A stretch of DNA of 64,000 nucleotides from Sphingorhabdus lutea (GCF_001889025.1 NZ_CP018154.1:1664501-1728500); one strand, 5' to 3'; counted from the stretch's first letter, positions 38,501-49,127 are shown. Numbers and translations are program-made. Notes: generated by a model not told the origin, from the letters alone.

Positions 38501-39610
38501 TTAAGGTAGATATATTTTAGGCATGATAATATCGCTTTGCCGGCCAGTTGTTTCGGCGAAGCTATATTGCGCCCCTTTCAATACCCGCGCCGCAATATAG
38601 GCAAAGCCCTCTGCCTCAATACTATCGCCATTCCAATCCAGCTTATCTACATTATGCACCTCAACCCCGCATATTTCGGCCAATTGCTGCATAATAAATA
38701 TATTATGCCGCCCGCCACCACATATATAAATTTCTTGCGGTCTTTGGGGTAACATATTCAGGGCAATCTTCACCGCCCGCACAGTAAATGCGGTTAAAGT
38801 TGCCGCGCCGTCTTCCAAAGATAAATCGGATAAACGCACGAGATTAAAATCATCTCTATCAAGCGATTTGGGCCATTTTTTTGCAAAAAAATCATGGTTT
38901 AATAATGCCGACACTATTGCCTCATCTATCTTGCCCCTGGCGGCGATTGCGCCATTTTTATCATAGGAAAGGTCGCTATATTTTGAAACCCAATCATCTA
39001 TTAATGCATTGGCCATGCCTGTATCAAATGCGATAATTTCTCCATTTTCAGAAATCCAGCTGATATTTGCGACGCCGCCTAAATTTAATATTGCTGCCGG
39101 TTTGCGAAGATTATGCGCCAATGCCGCATGATAAACAGGCAATAGCGGAGCACCCTGCCCACCTGCATCGACATCCACCTGCCGCATATTAAAAATGACA
39201 GGCAAATTGGTTAAAAAGGCCAATTTTTTCGCATCGCCAATTTGCCAAGTCCACCCCTTTTCCGGGCGGTGCGCAACCGTATGGCCATGAAATCCTATGG
39301 CAGCAACCTCCCTATCCTTCATTGCATGGGCGGCATCGGCAAGGCTAAGCAATTTATCAATGGCCTTGGCATGGAGCATGGTTAATTCATGCTCCACATC
39401 CGCGATATAATCGGTGGCTTCCGAAGGAGAATTTAGCGCCAATGCCATTTCACACGCACGCGCCAAACGAGATTTAAATGCCCCCTCATATGACATTTCA
39501 TAAAAAGCTGCTAATTTATTATAGCCCTTTGCATCAGTTTCCAATAAAGCAACGTCAATACCGTCGCGCGATGTCCCCGACATGGTGCCGATGGTTAATT
39601 TTACACTCAA
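38501..39610 (-). CDS. anmK: anhydro-N-acetylmuramic acid kinase
   Basis: The 369-residue protein has the ASKHA-family start IGTMSGTSRDGIDVALLETD (seen by its ends) and NLGGVANISWI, FDTGMANALIDDW and ICGGGRHN, all typical of AnmK. It converts 1,6-anhydroMurNAc, released from the wall by lytic transglycosylases, to MurNAc-6-phosphate. amgK and murU at the right end of the window belong to the same recycling theme. Only 27 bp separate its start from that of divergent tyrS. Confidence 0.95.
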   Translation of the reverse strand: MSVKLTIGTMSGTSRDGIDVALLETDAKGYNKLAAFYEMSYEGAFKSRLARACEMALALNSPSEATDYIADVEHELTMLHAKAIDKLLSLADAAHAMKDREVAAIGFHGHTVAHRPEKGWTWQIGDAKKLAFLTNLPVIFNMRQVDVDAGGQGAPLLPVYHAALAHNLRKPAAILNLGGVANISWISENGEIIAFDTGMANALIDDWVSKYSDLSYDKNGAIAARGKIDEAIVSALLNHDFFAKKWPKSLDRDDFNLVRLSDLSLEDGAATLTAFTVRAVKIALNMLPQRPQEIYICGGGRHNIFIMQQLAEICGVEVHNVDKLDWNGDSIEAEGFAYIAARVLKGAQYSFAETTGRQSDIIMPKIYLP

Positions 39611-39637
39611 TTTATAACTCCGTTACAGGCCGCGAAC

Positions 39638-40873
39638 ATGACACAAAAATATCAATCTGACCTTTTGAACTTACTGCATGATCGCGGATATATCCACCAG
39701 ATAACTGATGAAAATGGCCTGGACCAACTAGCCCAGCAACAAATTGTGCCCGGCTATATCGGTTTTGATGCCACCGCGCCATCTTTGCATATTGGATCAT
39801 TGGTGCAAATTATGATGCTGCGCCGCCTGCAGCAAGCGGGCCATAAACCCATTGTCATCATGGGCGGCGGCACCACGAAAATTGGTGACCCCACCGGCAA
39901 GGACGAAAGCCGCAAAATGCTAAGCCAAGAGGATATTGACAATAATATCAATTCAATATCGAATATATTTAAACAATTTTTGAACTTTGGCGATGGACCA
40001 ACTGATGCCGTTATTATCGATAATAGCGATTGGTTGGACAAGCTGGAATATTTACCATTTTTGCGCGATGTTGGTCGTCATTTCACCATCAATCGCATGT
40101 TGAGTTTTGAAAGCGTTAAATTAAGGTTGGACAGAGAACAGCCTCTTACCTTTTTGGAATTTAATTATATGATATTACAAGCATATGATTATCTTACATT
40201 GGCCAAAGAACGCGGATGCCGCCTGCAAATGGGCGGGTCCGATCAATGGGGCAATATTGTAAATGGTATTGAGCTGACCCGCCGAATCGAATCAATTCAG
40301 GCATTTGGGTTAACCACACCGTTAATTACCACAGCGGATGGCGGAAAAATGGGCAAAACCGCAAATGGCGCCATATGGTTAAATGCGGACCAGCTTTCCC
40401 CATATGATTATTGGCAATTTTGGCGCAATGTTCAGGATGCAGATGTTGGCCGTTTCATGCGTTTATTTACGGATATTCCTTTATCAACAATTGCGGAATA
40501 TGAAAAATTAGAAGGCGCCGAAATTAACGATGCCAAAAAAATATTGGCCGATGCCTGCACGGCAATGGCGCATGGTGAGGATGCAGCTGCGCAGGCCGCC
40601 GACACCGCGGCCAAGGTTTTTGAACAGGGCAGTATTGGCGAAGATTTGCCAAATTTTGCCCATAATGGCGATGCAATATCATTGATTGATGCAATGGTTG
40701 AGTTACAATTAGTTGCTTCCAAAAAAGAGGCGCGCCGTATGATTGCAGCGGGTGCTGCGCGGATTGAGGGCGAAGCAATTACCGATGAAAATCATATTAT
40801 CGCCGATTCTGGTGTTGATTTAAAGATTTCAGCGGGCAAGAAAAAGCACGGATTACTCCATTTCGCAAAATAA
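39638..40873 (+). CDS. tyrS: tyrosyl-tRNA synthetase
   Basis: The 411-residue class I synthetase has the HIGH-equivalent HIGS (residues 51-54), the KMSKS-equivalent KMGKT (about 232-236) and a C-terminal S4 RNA-binding domain (ELQLVASKKEARRMIAAGAARIEG, seen by its ends). It charges tRNA-Tyr. It is divergent from anmK with almost no intergenic space, so part of one promoter must lie within the other gene or its 5' region. Confidence 0.97.
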   Translation: MTQKYQSDLLNLLHDRGYIHQITDENGLDQLAQQQIVPGYIGFDATAPSLHIGSLVQIMMLRRLQQAGHKPIVIMGGGTTKIGDPTGKDESRKMLSQEDIDNNINSISNIFKQFLNFGDGPTDAVIIDNSDWLDKLEYLPFLRDVGRHFTINRMLSFESVKLRLDREQPLTFLEFNYMILQAYDYLTLAKERGCRLQMGGSDQWGNIVNGIELTRRIESIQAFGLTTPLITTADGGKMGKTANGAIWLNADQLSPYDYWQFWRNVQDADVGRFMRLFTDIPLSTIAEYEKLEGAEINDAKKILADACTAMAHGEDAAAQAADTAAKVFEQGSIGEDLPNFAHNGDAISLIDAMVELQLVASKKEARRMIAAGAARIEGEAITDENHIIADSGVDLKISAGKKKHGLLHFAK

Positions 40874-40976
40874 AATATTATATAACATGGATTAAAGAGA
40901 CTTAATCGCCAGTTTTACACTTTATTTGCAATTTGCTGTCATATTGGCCCTTCAAATAAATAATCAGGGGCTTTTT

Positions 40977-41300
40977 ATGATCAAATCTTCGGCTGATATG
41001 GCGATGGACCTTCGTCGCGCAGCGCGGCATCGCACTGACATTAATGTCAATTCTGCAACGCGCAAAGGTGAAGAGCATCTTTTGCATATCGTCAATATTT
41101 CTGCCCACGGATTCATGATCGATAATCACAGCGTTTTGAACCGTGGCGACCGTGTCACCCTGCGTCTTCCCATTATCGGAGAGATTGAAGCATATATGAT
41201 TTGGTCAATCGAAGAACGTGCTGGTTTCCAATTGGAACGCGTTATTCGCCTGCCCGATTTTATCGCCTTATTGGATGAAATCGGCTCTATGCGTCGTTAA
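40977..41300 (+). CDS. PilZ domain protein
   Basis: The 107-residue protein starts at ATG 40977 with GGGG nearby (an in-frame TTG at 40926 adds an unrelated leader). It has an RRAARHRTDI arginine motif and NISAHGFMI, corresponding to the RxxxR and (D/N)xSxxG motifs that bind cyclic di-GMP. It probably responds to c-di-GMP. The EAL protein at 47285 could be one source of turnover, but no direct link is shown. It converges on recG with an 18-bp gap. Confidence 0.8.
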   Translation: MIKSSADMAMDLRRAARHRTDINVNSATRKGEEHLLHIVNISAHGFMIDNHSVLNRGDRVTLRLPIIGEIEAYMIWSIEERAGFQLERVIRLPDFIALLDEIGSMRR

Positions 41301-41318
41301 TTCCGGCGCATATAAATT

Positions 41319-43388
41319 TTATCCGCTGCGCAATAATTCTACACCTGCGTCGCGTTCCATCAAATATAATAAAATTCGGGCCGCCTCGCCTCGCGGCCCT
41401 TTTAACCCGCCATCACGCTGTAATAATAATTTGGCGTCATCATTGGCGATGGGTAAATATTCGCTTAATTGCTCTGCTGTTGCAATGTTAAATGGGCTAT
41501 CCCCCGATTGACGTGTGCCCAATATTTCGCCAGGACCGCGCTGTTTCAAATCCTCCTCTGCGATAATAAAACCATCATTGGTGCTGCGCATCAATTTTAA
41601 CCGCGTCTTGGCAATTTCGCTAATTTGGGGGTTGCGGATTAATAGACAGGATGATTTCTCCGCCCCCCTGCCCACACGGCCGCGCAGCTGATGCAGCTGT
41701 GCCAAACCAAAATTTTCCGCATGTTCAATAATCATCAAACTTGCATTTGGCACATCAACCCCAACCTCAATCACCGTGGTTGCGACCAAAATGGCAAATT
41801 CCCTATCTATAAAGCGCCGCATCACTTCTTCTTTTTCAGGCCCTTTCATCCGGCCATGAACAATACCAATTTTATCGCCAAAAACCTGTCTTAATGATGC
41901 CGCGCGCTCCTCTGCAGAGGTCATATGGCTTAATTCGCTCTCCTCCACCAAAGGACATACCCAAAATCCTTGCTTGCCTTCTTCAATATGTCGGCGAAGG
42001 CCTGCATAAATCTCATCCATACGATCAGAAGATGCGATTCTTGTATCCACCGGCGTTCGCCCAGGCGGCAGTTCATCCAGCACGGAAACATCCATCTCCC
42101 CATAGGAGGCAAGCGCCAAAGTGCGCGGTATGGGCGTTGCCGTCATGACCAATAAATGCGGCGTTCCAACCGCCTTATTGCTTAACATTAAACGTTGCGC
42201 CACACCAAAACGATGTTGTTCATCAATGATGGCAATTGCCAAATTTTTATAAATAACTTTTTCTTGGAAAATTGCATGAGTGCCAACCAAAATGTCAATT
42301 TCGCCATTGGCCAGCCCCATAAGCGTTGATTCGCGAACCTTGCCCTTTTCTCGTGAAGTCAGGATGGCAACATTGACCCCAATTTTACCCAGCATCACGC
42401 TTAACGTCGCAAAATGTTGGCGCGCCAATATCTCCGTTGGCGCCAAAAGCGCGCATTGATGGCCATTTTCAATGCCAAATAACATGGTCATCACCGCAAC
42501 CATTGTTTTACCCGCACCAACATCGCCTTGTAATAATCGAAGCATTGGAGTTGATTGCTGTAAATTTTCTTCAATTTCTGACAAAGCGCGTTGTTGCGCA
42601 TTGGTTAAATTGAAAGGCAATTTTAATTTATCAATCAAATGGCCCGTTCGGTTAATTTTTATGGCGGCGCGGCGGTCCATAGATTGGCGGATAAGACGCA
42701 AGGCAAGCTGATTTGAAAAAATTTCATCATATGCCAATCGGTTCCGCGCGGTCTCATCTGGTCCTTTATGAACAGATAATATCGCGTCATGCCAATTTGG
42801 CCATTGAAATTTATTTTTCAGGCTGGGTTCAATCCATTCGTCAAATTTTGGCAAATCCTCGTTACATTGCTTAACAATATTGCCCATTTTATGTTGGGTC
42901 AGCCCCGCGCTTAATGCATAAACTGGTTCAATAATGATTTTATCTTTTTCGGCATTATTATCGTTATTTTCAGTGCGGATTTCGGGATGGATTATTTGCC
43001 ATTCATCGCCATATTGCTCCAACTTACCGCTTACATATATTTGCGTCTCCAAAGGAAATTGTTTGCGAGCATAGCCACCATTTCGGCCAAAAAATATCAA
43101 TGAAAGCGCATTTCCTGCCGCATCCAACCCAATAATTCTTGTTGGGCTACGCTGGCTGCTACTGCTTTTATGTTCGGTAATTTGTATTTTCAGAATAATG
43201 ATTTGGCCCAATTGCGCCTCATCCAAATTGGCAATTTTATGCCGATACATCCATTTATTGGGAAAATGATAAATAATATCCTTTACCCGATATAATTTTA
43301 AGGCAGTAAGGGCGCGTTTAATCCCCGGGCCGACGCCCTTAATTGTTTCGATTTCACGAAATGAAGGATTGAGTATTGATGGCCGCAT
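41319..43388 (-). CDS. recG: ATP-dependent DNA helicase RecG
   Basis: The 689-residue protein has an N-terminal OB-fold wedge domain (KDIIYHFPNKWMYR) and SF2 helicase motifs: Walker A LLQGDVGAGKT, DEQH box IIDEQHRFG, and LVMTATPIPRTLAL. RecG remodels stalled replication forks and branch-migrates Holliday junctions. It is divergent from sdhE-mfd. Confidence 0.97.
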   Translation of the reverse strand: MRPSILNPSFREIETIKGVGPGIKRALTALKLYRVKDIIYHFPNKWMYRHKIANLDEAQLGQIIILKIQITEHKSSSSQRSPTRIIGLDAAGNALSLIFFGRNGGYARKQFPLETQIYVSGKLEQYGDEWQIIHPEIRTENNDNNAEKDKIIIEPVYALSAGLTQHKMGNIVKQCNEDLPKFDEWIEPSLKNKFQWPNWHDAILSVHKGPDETARNRLAYDEIFSNQLALRLIRQSMDRRAAIKINRTGHLIDKLKLPFNLTNAQQRALSEIEENLQQSTPMLRLLQGDVGAGKTMVAVMTMLFGIENGHQCALLAPTEILARQHFATLSVMLGKIGVNVAILTSREKGKVRESTLMGLANGEIDILVGTHAIFQEKVIYKNLAIAIIDEQHRFGVAQRLMLSNKAVGTPHLLVMTATPIPRTLALASYGEMDVSVLDELPPGRTPVDTRIASSDRMDEIYAGLRRHIEEGKQGFWVCPLVEESELSHMTSAEERAASLRQVFGDKIGIVHGRMKGPEKEEVMRRFIDREFAILVATTVIEVGVDVPNASLMIIEHAENFGLAQLHQLRGRVGRGAEKSSCLLIRNPQISEIAKTRLKLMRSTNDGFIIAEEDLKQRGPGEILGTRQSGDSPFNIATAEQLSEYLPIANDDAKLLLQRDGGLKGPRGEAARILLYLMERDAGVELLRSG

Positions 43389-43504
43389 GACTATTCAGCT
43401 TCATACACAAAAAAGGTATTGGTGAACCAGATTTTTATGGCTTTGCCAAATTTGCTATGCATTTTTTTAATATAGCAATAAAATTTGATGATCGGAAAAT
43501 AATT

Positions 43505-43792
43505 ATGGACCAGGAAACACGCAAAAAATTGCATTATCGCGCATGGCACCGCGGGACGCGAGAGGCCGACATGATGGTCGGCGGTTTTTTTGATACATAT
43601 TCATCAAATTGGGATGCAGATCAAATCACATGGTTTGAGCGTTTATTGATGGAACAAGATGTCGATATTATGGGATGGGCAATGGGCACAATAAATGTGC
43701 CATCTTCGTTTGAAGGCGACATGATGAATTTATTTAAAAGGTTAGATTTCATTAAATTGGTGGATGAATTACAGAATATTTCTAAAGATTGA
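43505..43792 (+). CDS. sdhE: FAD assembly factor SdhE (succinate dehydrogenase assembly factor 2)
   Basis: Starting at ATG 43505 the protein has 95 residues, the family's usual size; an upstream in-frame ATG at 43457 adds 16 unlikely residues. It contains the diagnostic RGTREADMM (the RGxxE motif), needed for covalent attachment of FAD to SdhA. It lies just upstream of mfd and divergent from recG, a recG-sdhE-mfd arrangement common in alphaproteobacteria. Confidence 0.93.
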   Translation: MDQETRKKLHYRAWHRGTREADMMVGGFFDTYSSNWDADQITWFERLLMEQDVDIMGWAMGTINVPSSFEGDMMNLFKRLDFIKLVDELQNISKD

Positions 43793-43823
43793 TTTCCAAT
43801 AAACCTATATATGATTGCCCAAA

Positions 43824-46800
43824 ATGGATAAATTGCAAAAACTTATTACCGCCAATGCCCCCCATATTTTATCGGGGGTTGCGTCTGGATTTGCGCCCTA
43901 TTTATTGGCTGATCTGGCCCGCCTTTCCAAAGGGCGGTTATTATATATTGCATCATCCGACCAACAAATGAGCAATATTGCTGATAGCATCAATTATTTC
44001 GCTCCTGAGATAGAGGTTTTGGAGTTTCCAGCATGGGACTGCCTTCCCTATGACCGTGCGCCGCCTTCGGCCAATATCATGGCGCGGCGCATGGCATTTT
44101 TAAACGCCATTCAACAGCAAAAACATATAAAACAGATATTACTGACCACTGTCAATGCCGCAACACAGCGGACTTTATCTCCATTTCGTATGCGTCAAAT
44201 TGGCGTCATTTTGACCAAATCGATGAAAATTTCGATGGAACGAGTTGGCGAAATTTTACGCGCCAATGGCTATATTCGCGTCGATACTGTCGCCGATAAG
44301 GGCGAATATGCAATTAGGGGCAGTTTGCTGGACATGGCGCCATCTGATCGTGAAGATGGATATCGAATTGATTTTTTTGGCGACCAAATTGAAAGTATAA
44401 GATCATTTGATTTTGCCAGCCAACGTAGCACCGGCGATGTGAAGGAATTTTCATTATTGCCCGCTGTTGAAACATTTTTGGATGATCCATCAATTAAGCG
44501 TTTTCGAACCGCTTATCGCAATTTATTTGGCGGTGCGGCCATTAATGACCCATTATATAGCGCCATTTCAGAAGGACGCCGCTTTGCGGGTATGGAACAT
44601 TGGCTGCCCTTATTTGAGGATAAAATGGTCAGTATTTTTGACCATTTAAATGAAAATGATATGGTGGTCAGCGAAACAGCCAATGCACAAATCATGGTCG
44701 AACGGCATGCGACTATTGCCGATTATTATGATAATCGTAAAAAATTACAAACAGATAAGTCCAATAGTTATCGTCCTATCTCACCAGAAATGCTATATTT
44801 GGATGAGAGGGAGATATCCTCTATTTTTCAAAAATGGCCGGTGCATATTATCGATCAATTTGACAGGCCGGACCAAGATAATATCATCAATTTGTCGATT
44901 AAATCAGCGCATGATTTTGCCCCCGACCGTGCTAATAAAAATAATATTTACCGCGCCGCAACATCATATATTGAAAAATGGCGTCATGATGGCAAAAATA
45001 CAATTATTGCTTGCTATACGAATGGTTCGCGCAATCGTTTGGCCGAATTATTTCAAGAACAGGGCGCAAAAAAAATCGTATTGGCCGATGGTTGGCAGGA
45101 GACCCTATCCTATATTGCCAAAGATAAATTGGTGTTCACCACCCTGCCCATCGACCATGGTTTTGAAACCAGCGATTATATTTTACTGTCGGAGCAGGAT
45201 TTATTGGGCGACCGTTTAATCCGAAAAAAACGTGCCCGTAAAAATGCAGACAGCTTTTTGGAGGAACTTGCCGCGTTAAATAGCGGTGATTTGGTGGTTC
45301 ATGAGGAACATGGACTGGGCAGATATGAAGGGCTTATTTCCATACCCGTTGGTAAATCGCCGCATGATTGCGTGTGCTTAACCTATGCGGGAGGGGATAA
45401 ATTATATGTTCCAGTTGAAAATATCGATGTTTTAAGCCGATATGGTAATAATGCCGATTTAATGCCGCTCGACCGTTTGGGCGGAGAAGCATGGCAGCGG
45501 CGCAAGGCAAAATTAAAACAACGTATTCGCGAAATTGCGTATGAACTTATCCGCACTGCGGCGCAAAGGGAGCTGGAAAAGGGTATTGAAATTTCCCATG
45601 ACACCCCGGCAATGAATGATTTTATAACCCGTTTCCCCTATCAGGAGACCGAGGATCAAGAAAATGCCATTGAGGATGTGTTGCGTGATTTATCCTCTGG
45701 CCGACCAATGGACAGATTGGTTTGCGGCGATGTTGGCTTTGGCAAAACCGAGGTCGCAATGCGCGCCGCCTTTGCCGTTGCCATGGCCGGATATCAGGTG
45801 GCGATTATTGCACCGACAACCTTATTGGCGCGCCAACATTATACCAATTTTGTTGAGCGTTTTCGCGATTTTCCGATGAAAATTGGACGTTTGTCACGTT
45901 TAGTCCCTGCAGCAGAGGCCATTGCGACAAGGGAAGGATTAAAGTCCGGAGATATTGACATTGTCATCGGCACCCATGCGGTCATTTCTAAATCAGTGGG
46001 TTTTGAAAATTTAGGTCTGGTCATAGTTGATGAAGAACAACGTTTTGGCGTGGTTCATAAGGAAAAATTAAAGGCAATGCGCGCAAAAGTGCATATGTTG
46101 ACCCTAACCGCGACGCCCATTCCGCGCACATTGCAAATGGCGATGACGGGCCTGCGTGAATTATCGGTCATCCAAACCCCACCTGTTGACCGCTTGGCAG
46201 TGCGAACATTTGTTATGCAATGGGATCCTGTTATTTTAAGGGAGGCATTATTAAGGGAGCATTATCGCGGCGGGCAAAGTTTTATGGTGGTGCCACGGAT
46301 TTCCGATTTGGAGCAAATGGAGCAATTTTTGCGCGAATATGTTCCGGAAATAAAATTTGTAACCGCGCATGGGCAAATGTCACCTAATGAGGTGGAGGAA
46401 AGAATGACGGCTTTTTATGATAATCGTTATGATGTCCTGCTCGCCACCACTATTATTGAAAGTGGTTTAGATATTCCAAGCGCCAACACTATGATTATCC
46501 ACCGTGCGGATAAATTTGGCCTGGCCCAGCTTTACCAATTACGTGGCCGTGTGGGCCGATCAAATAACCGCGCCTATGCCTATCTGACCACTAAATCGGA
46601 TCAAATTATCAATGAAACTGCCGAAAAACGGCTGAAAATATTATCTGATTTGGATAGTTTGGGTGCAGGTTTCCAATTGGCCAGCCATGATTTGGATCTT
46701 CGCGGTGCAGGAAATTTGGTGGGCGATGAGCAATCGGGCCATATTAAGGAAGTGGGCTTTGAATTATATCAATCCATGTTAGAGGATGCGATATTGGAAA

Positions 46801-47288
46801 TTAAGGCCGAAGGCGCCGGTTTAGACCGTCCCAAGGATAAATTCACGCCGCAAATTACCGTTGATGCACCCATTTTAATTACCGAAGATTATATTCCCGA
46901 TTTGAACATTCGTATGGCTCTTTACCGACGTATCAATAGCCTTCGCGACCGTGAAGAAATCAATGCCTTCATTGCTGAAATGTCCGATAGATTTGGTAAA
47001 ATGCCGCAACCAATGGCGAATTTATTGACTTTGATGGAAATAAAACAAAATGCAGTAAAAGCACATTTAAGCAAAATCGAAGTGGGCGCACGCGGCACAT
47101 TGGTCAGTTTCCATAATGATATGCCGCCCAATATTCCCGGTTTAATTGGCTATATTGATAGGTTAAATGGCATTGCAAAATTACGGCCAGACAAAAAATT
47201 GGTGATTAACAGAGTTTGGGACGATCCAGTCAGTCGATTAAATGGATGCCTGCAATTATCAAAGGGTTTGGCCAAGATAGCGCGTTAA
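43824..47288 (+). CDS. mfd: transcription-repair coupling factor Mfd
   Basis: The protein of about 1154 residues has a UvrB-homology N-terminal region, the RNA-polymerase-interaction domain near GDLVVHEEHGLGRYEG, and RecG-like translocase motifs (CGDVGFGKTEVAMRAAF, IVDEEQRFGV, LTATPIPRTLQMAM). It also has the C-terminal TRCF domain. It removes stalled RNA polymerase and recruits UvrA. ATG 43824 is preferred over an in-frame TTG at 43815. It overlaps the convergent EAL gene by 4 bp. Confidence 0.97.
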   Translation: MDKLQKLITANAPHILSGVASGFAPYLLADLARLSKGRLLYIASSDQQMSNIADSINYFAPEIEVLEFPAWDCLPYDRAPPSANIMARRMAFLNAIQQQKHIKQILLTTVNAATQRTLSPFRMRQIGVILTKSMKISMERVGEILRANGYIRVDTVADKGEYAIRGSLLDMAPSDREDGYRIDFFGDQIESIRSFDFASQRSTGDVKEFSLLPAVETFLDDPSIKRFRTAYRNLFGGAAINDPLYSAISEGRRFAGMEHWLPLFEDKMVSIFDHLNENDMVVSETANAQIMVERHATIADYYDNRKKLQTDKSNSYRPISPEMLYLDEREISSIFQKWPVHIIDQFDRPDQDNIINLSIKSAHDFAPDRANKNNIYRAATSYIEKWRHDGKNTIIACYTNGSRNRLAELFQEQGAKKIVLADGWQETLSYIAKDKLVFTTLPIDHGFETSDYILLSEQDLLGDRLIRKKRARKNADSFLEELAALNSGDLVVHEEHGLGRYEGLISIPVGKSPHDCVCLTYAGGDKLYVPVENIDVLSRYGNNADLMPLDRLGGEAWQRRKAKLKQRIREIAYELIRTAAQRELEKGIEISHDTPAMNDFITRFPYQETEDQENAIEDVLRDLSSGRPMDRLVCGDVGFGKTEVAMRAAFAVAMAGYQVAIIAPTTLLARQHYTNFVERFRDFPMKIGRLSRLVPAAEAIATREGLKSGDIDIVIGTHAVISKSVGFENLGLVIVDEEQRFGVVHKEKLKAMRAKVHMLTLTATPIPRTLQMAMTGLRELSVIQTPPVDRLAVRTFVMQWDPVILREALLREHYRGGQSFMVVPRISDLEQMEQFLREYVPEIKFVTAHGQMSPNEVEERMTAFYDNRYDVLLATTIIESGLDIPSANTMIIHRADKFGLAQLYQLRGRVGRSNNRAYAYLTTKSDQIINETAEKRLKILSDLDSLGAGFQLASHDLDLRGAGNLVGDEQSGHIKEVGFELYQSMLEDAILEIKAEGAGLDRPKDKFTPQITVDAPILITEDYIPDLNIRMALYRRINSLRDREEINAFIAEMSDRFGKMPQPMANLLTLMEIKQNAVKAHLSKIEVGARGTLVSFHNDMPPNIPGLIGYIDRLNGIAKLRPDKKLVINRVWDDPVSRLNGCLQLSKGLAKIAR

Positions 47289-49039
47289 GTTGAAGTCTGA
47301 GACGCAATATGTTGTATGGCAAAATCTTGAAAATCATTGATATTTAATGGGATAGAGCCGTAGAAACCCTGATAATAATCACAGCTTAATGATTTTAGGA
47401 TATTAAGCTGCCCTTCATCCTCTATACCCTCCACAATGACGTCAACATTCATCGCCTTGCCAAGTGAAATAACCGATTTTAACAAAATTCGGTCGCGTTC
47501 ATCGCCCTCAATCTCCAATACCAATGAACGATCGACCTTAATTAAATCAGGCTCTAGTGATTTGACCTGCGCAATATTGCCATAGCCAAGACCAAAATCA
47601 TCAATCGCTAATTTAACCCCTTTAGATTTTAATATTTTTATTTTTTTCAATGCCTTATCTGGGTTAGCTACCACGGCATCCTCGGTTATTTCTACGGTCA
47701 GATTTAACGGATTAAACCCTGTATCTTCTATACGGTCCAATAAATTATTTTCAAAATTTATGGCCGCTAATTCGGCTGGCGTCACATTAAGTGACAACCG
47801 GATATTGGACAGCGGTTTAGGCCATTTTGCTGCATTGCTTAACGCCAAAAATTGCAAATGGTCGGATAATTTATTTTTGAAATTTATCCGTTCGGCAATA
47901 TCAAATAAAGCCTCTGCACCCATAATTCCATGGCGCGGATGATGCCATCTCGCCAATGCTTCTGCGGCAATTAACGCCCCCGATTTCACATCAAAAATTG
48001 GTTGAAACATTATTGCTATTTCATTGTTTTTTATTGCTTCTTTTAAATCAATCGCGGTTTGCGGGGAAAGATTGATACGGTCCTCCCCTCTTGGCGCAAT
48101 ATATTCAAAAATTGTCCCATTATTATGCGCCTCTGCCAAGGCAAGATTTGCCCGTCGCATCGCGGTCAGACCATCTTCGTCCGGTGCAATTTTGGTGGCG
48201 CCGCAAATAATCGATAAAAATGCGTCATTTTGGGAAATTTGATATGGCCCATCTAATAATTGTATCATGTCATTTGACAATGATTGTAGCCCTGCCTCAT
48301 CCATATCATTTTTGGTAATTAAAATAATTTGATGCCCGGCAATACGCGACGCTGCCAATATAATTTTCTCATTATTTTTAATATAGTTATTTAATTTTTG
48401 CCCCACTTGTTTTAGCAATATATTACCAGAAATTATTCCATAATCCTCATTATATTGTTTCAAATTTTCAAGACTTAATAATATCAACCCGCTATTTACC
48501 TGATAGCTTTTATGGCCGATTTCGCTTGGCGATGATGATAATCTTAACTTTATCGCCGCCGCCGAGGGCAAGTTGGTAATCACATCAATGCCATCACTAT
48601 CATCAATTGCGATTAAGCCATTATAGGACCGCAGCATAGAATTCGCTAATATCGCCTTTGTAATTTGCATGAATAGCAGTTGGTCGCTTTGTTGCTTTGT
48701 TGCGAAATACGTAATTGATGGGTGATTAAATATGCTACTCATCTCCTGCTCATCGTTAAGAATAGCAAATATGGATATATTATTTACCTCTGCAAAATCG
48801 CATATTTTCCTTGTTATCTGAATATTATCATCAGCAAAATTACAATCCATGATGATGATTTGGGGCGCAGTATCGTTACCCATAACATGTTGATGACCAT
48901 CAAGAACAAATTCAGAAATATTTGAAGTAAAAGCAGAAATTCTATCACGCCAATAATCATAATATTGGGGCGAAAAAATAAGAATATTGCCCCGACCAAG
49001 GGACATTTTAATATTTAATTTCTGTTTTTCATCATTCAT
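47285..49039 (-). CDS. c-di-GMP phosphodiesterase with degenerate GGDEF and intact EAL domain
   Basis: The 584-residue protein has three parts. Residues 1-135 are receiver-like (IIIMDCN strand, no certain phosphoacceptor pocket). Residues about 150-315 form a GGDEF domain whose signature is replaced by AGHQI (234-238), so cyclase activity is lost. Residues about 325-575 form an EAL domain with EALARWHHP (360-368), NVTPAEL, EITED, DDFGLGYGN, KVDRSLV and EGIEDEGQ. The EAL catalytic residues look complete, so it should hydrolyse c-di-GMP. No membrane segment is evident. It converges on mfd. Confidence 0.88.
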   Translation of the reverse strand: MNDEKQKLNIKMSLGRGNILIFSPQYYDYWRDRISAFTSNISEFVLDGHQHVMGNDTAPQIIIMDCNFADDNIQITRKICDFAEVNNISIFAILNDEQEMSSIFNHPSITYFATKQQSDQLLFMQITKAILANSMLRSYNGLIAIDDSDGIDVITNLPSAAAIKLRLSSSPSEIGHKSYQVNSGLILLSLENLKQYNEDYGIISGNILLKQVGQKLNNYIKNNEKIILAASRIAGHQIILITKNDMDEAGLQSLSNDMIQLLDGPYQISQNDAFLSIICGATKIAPDEDGLTAMRRANLALAEAHNNGTIFEYIAPRGEDRINLSPQTAIDLKEAIKNNEIAIMFQPIFDVKSGALIAAEALARWHHPRHGIMGAEALFDIAERINFKNKLSDHLQFLALSNAAKWPKPLSNIRLSLNVTPAELAAINFENNLLDRIEDTGFNPLNLTVEITEDAVVANPDKALKKIKILKSKGVKLAIDDFGLGYGNIAQVKSLEPDLIKVDRSLVLEIEGDERDRILLKSVISLGKAMNVDVIVEGIEDEGQLNILKSLSCDYYQGFYGSIPLNINDFQDFAIQHIASQTST

Positions 49040-49127
49040 ATTTAAAATATAACATAAAATTTCGCTATTGGCATTGCCACTATTTCGGCGATGCCCTATC
49101 TTTTGATAATATAGCCTGTTTAATAGA

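Noticed and set aside
44650-45219. 189-codon frame within mfd on the same strand
   Set aside because: It is an out-of-frame shadow of mfd, without a ribosome site or domain features.
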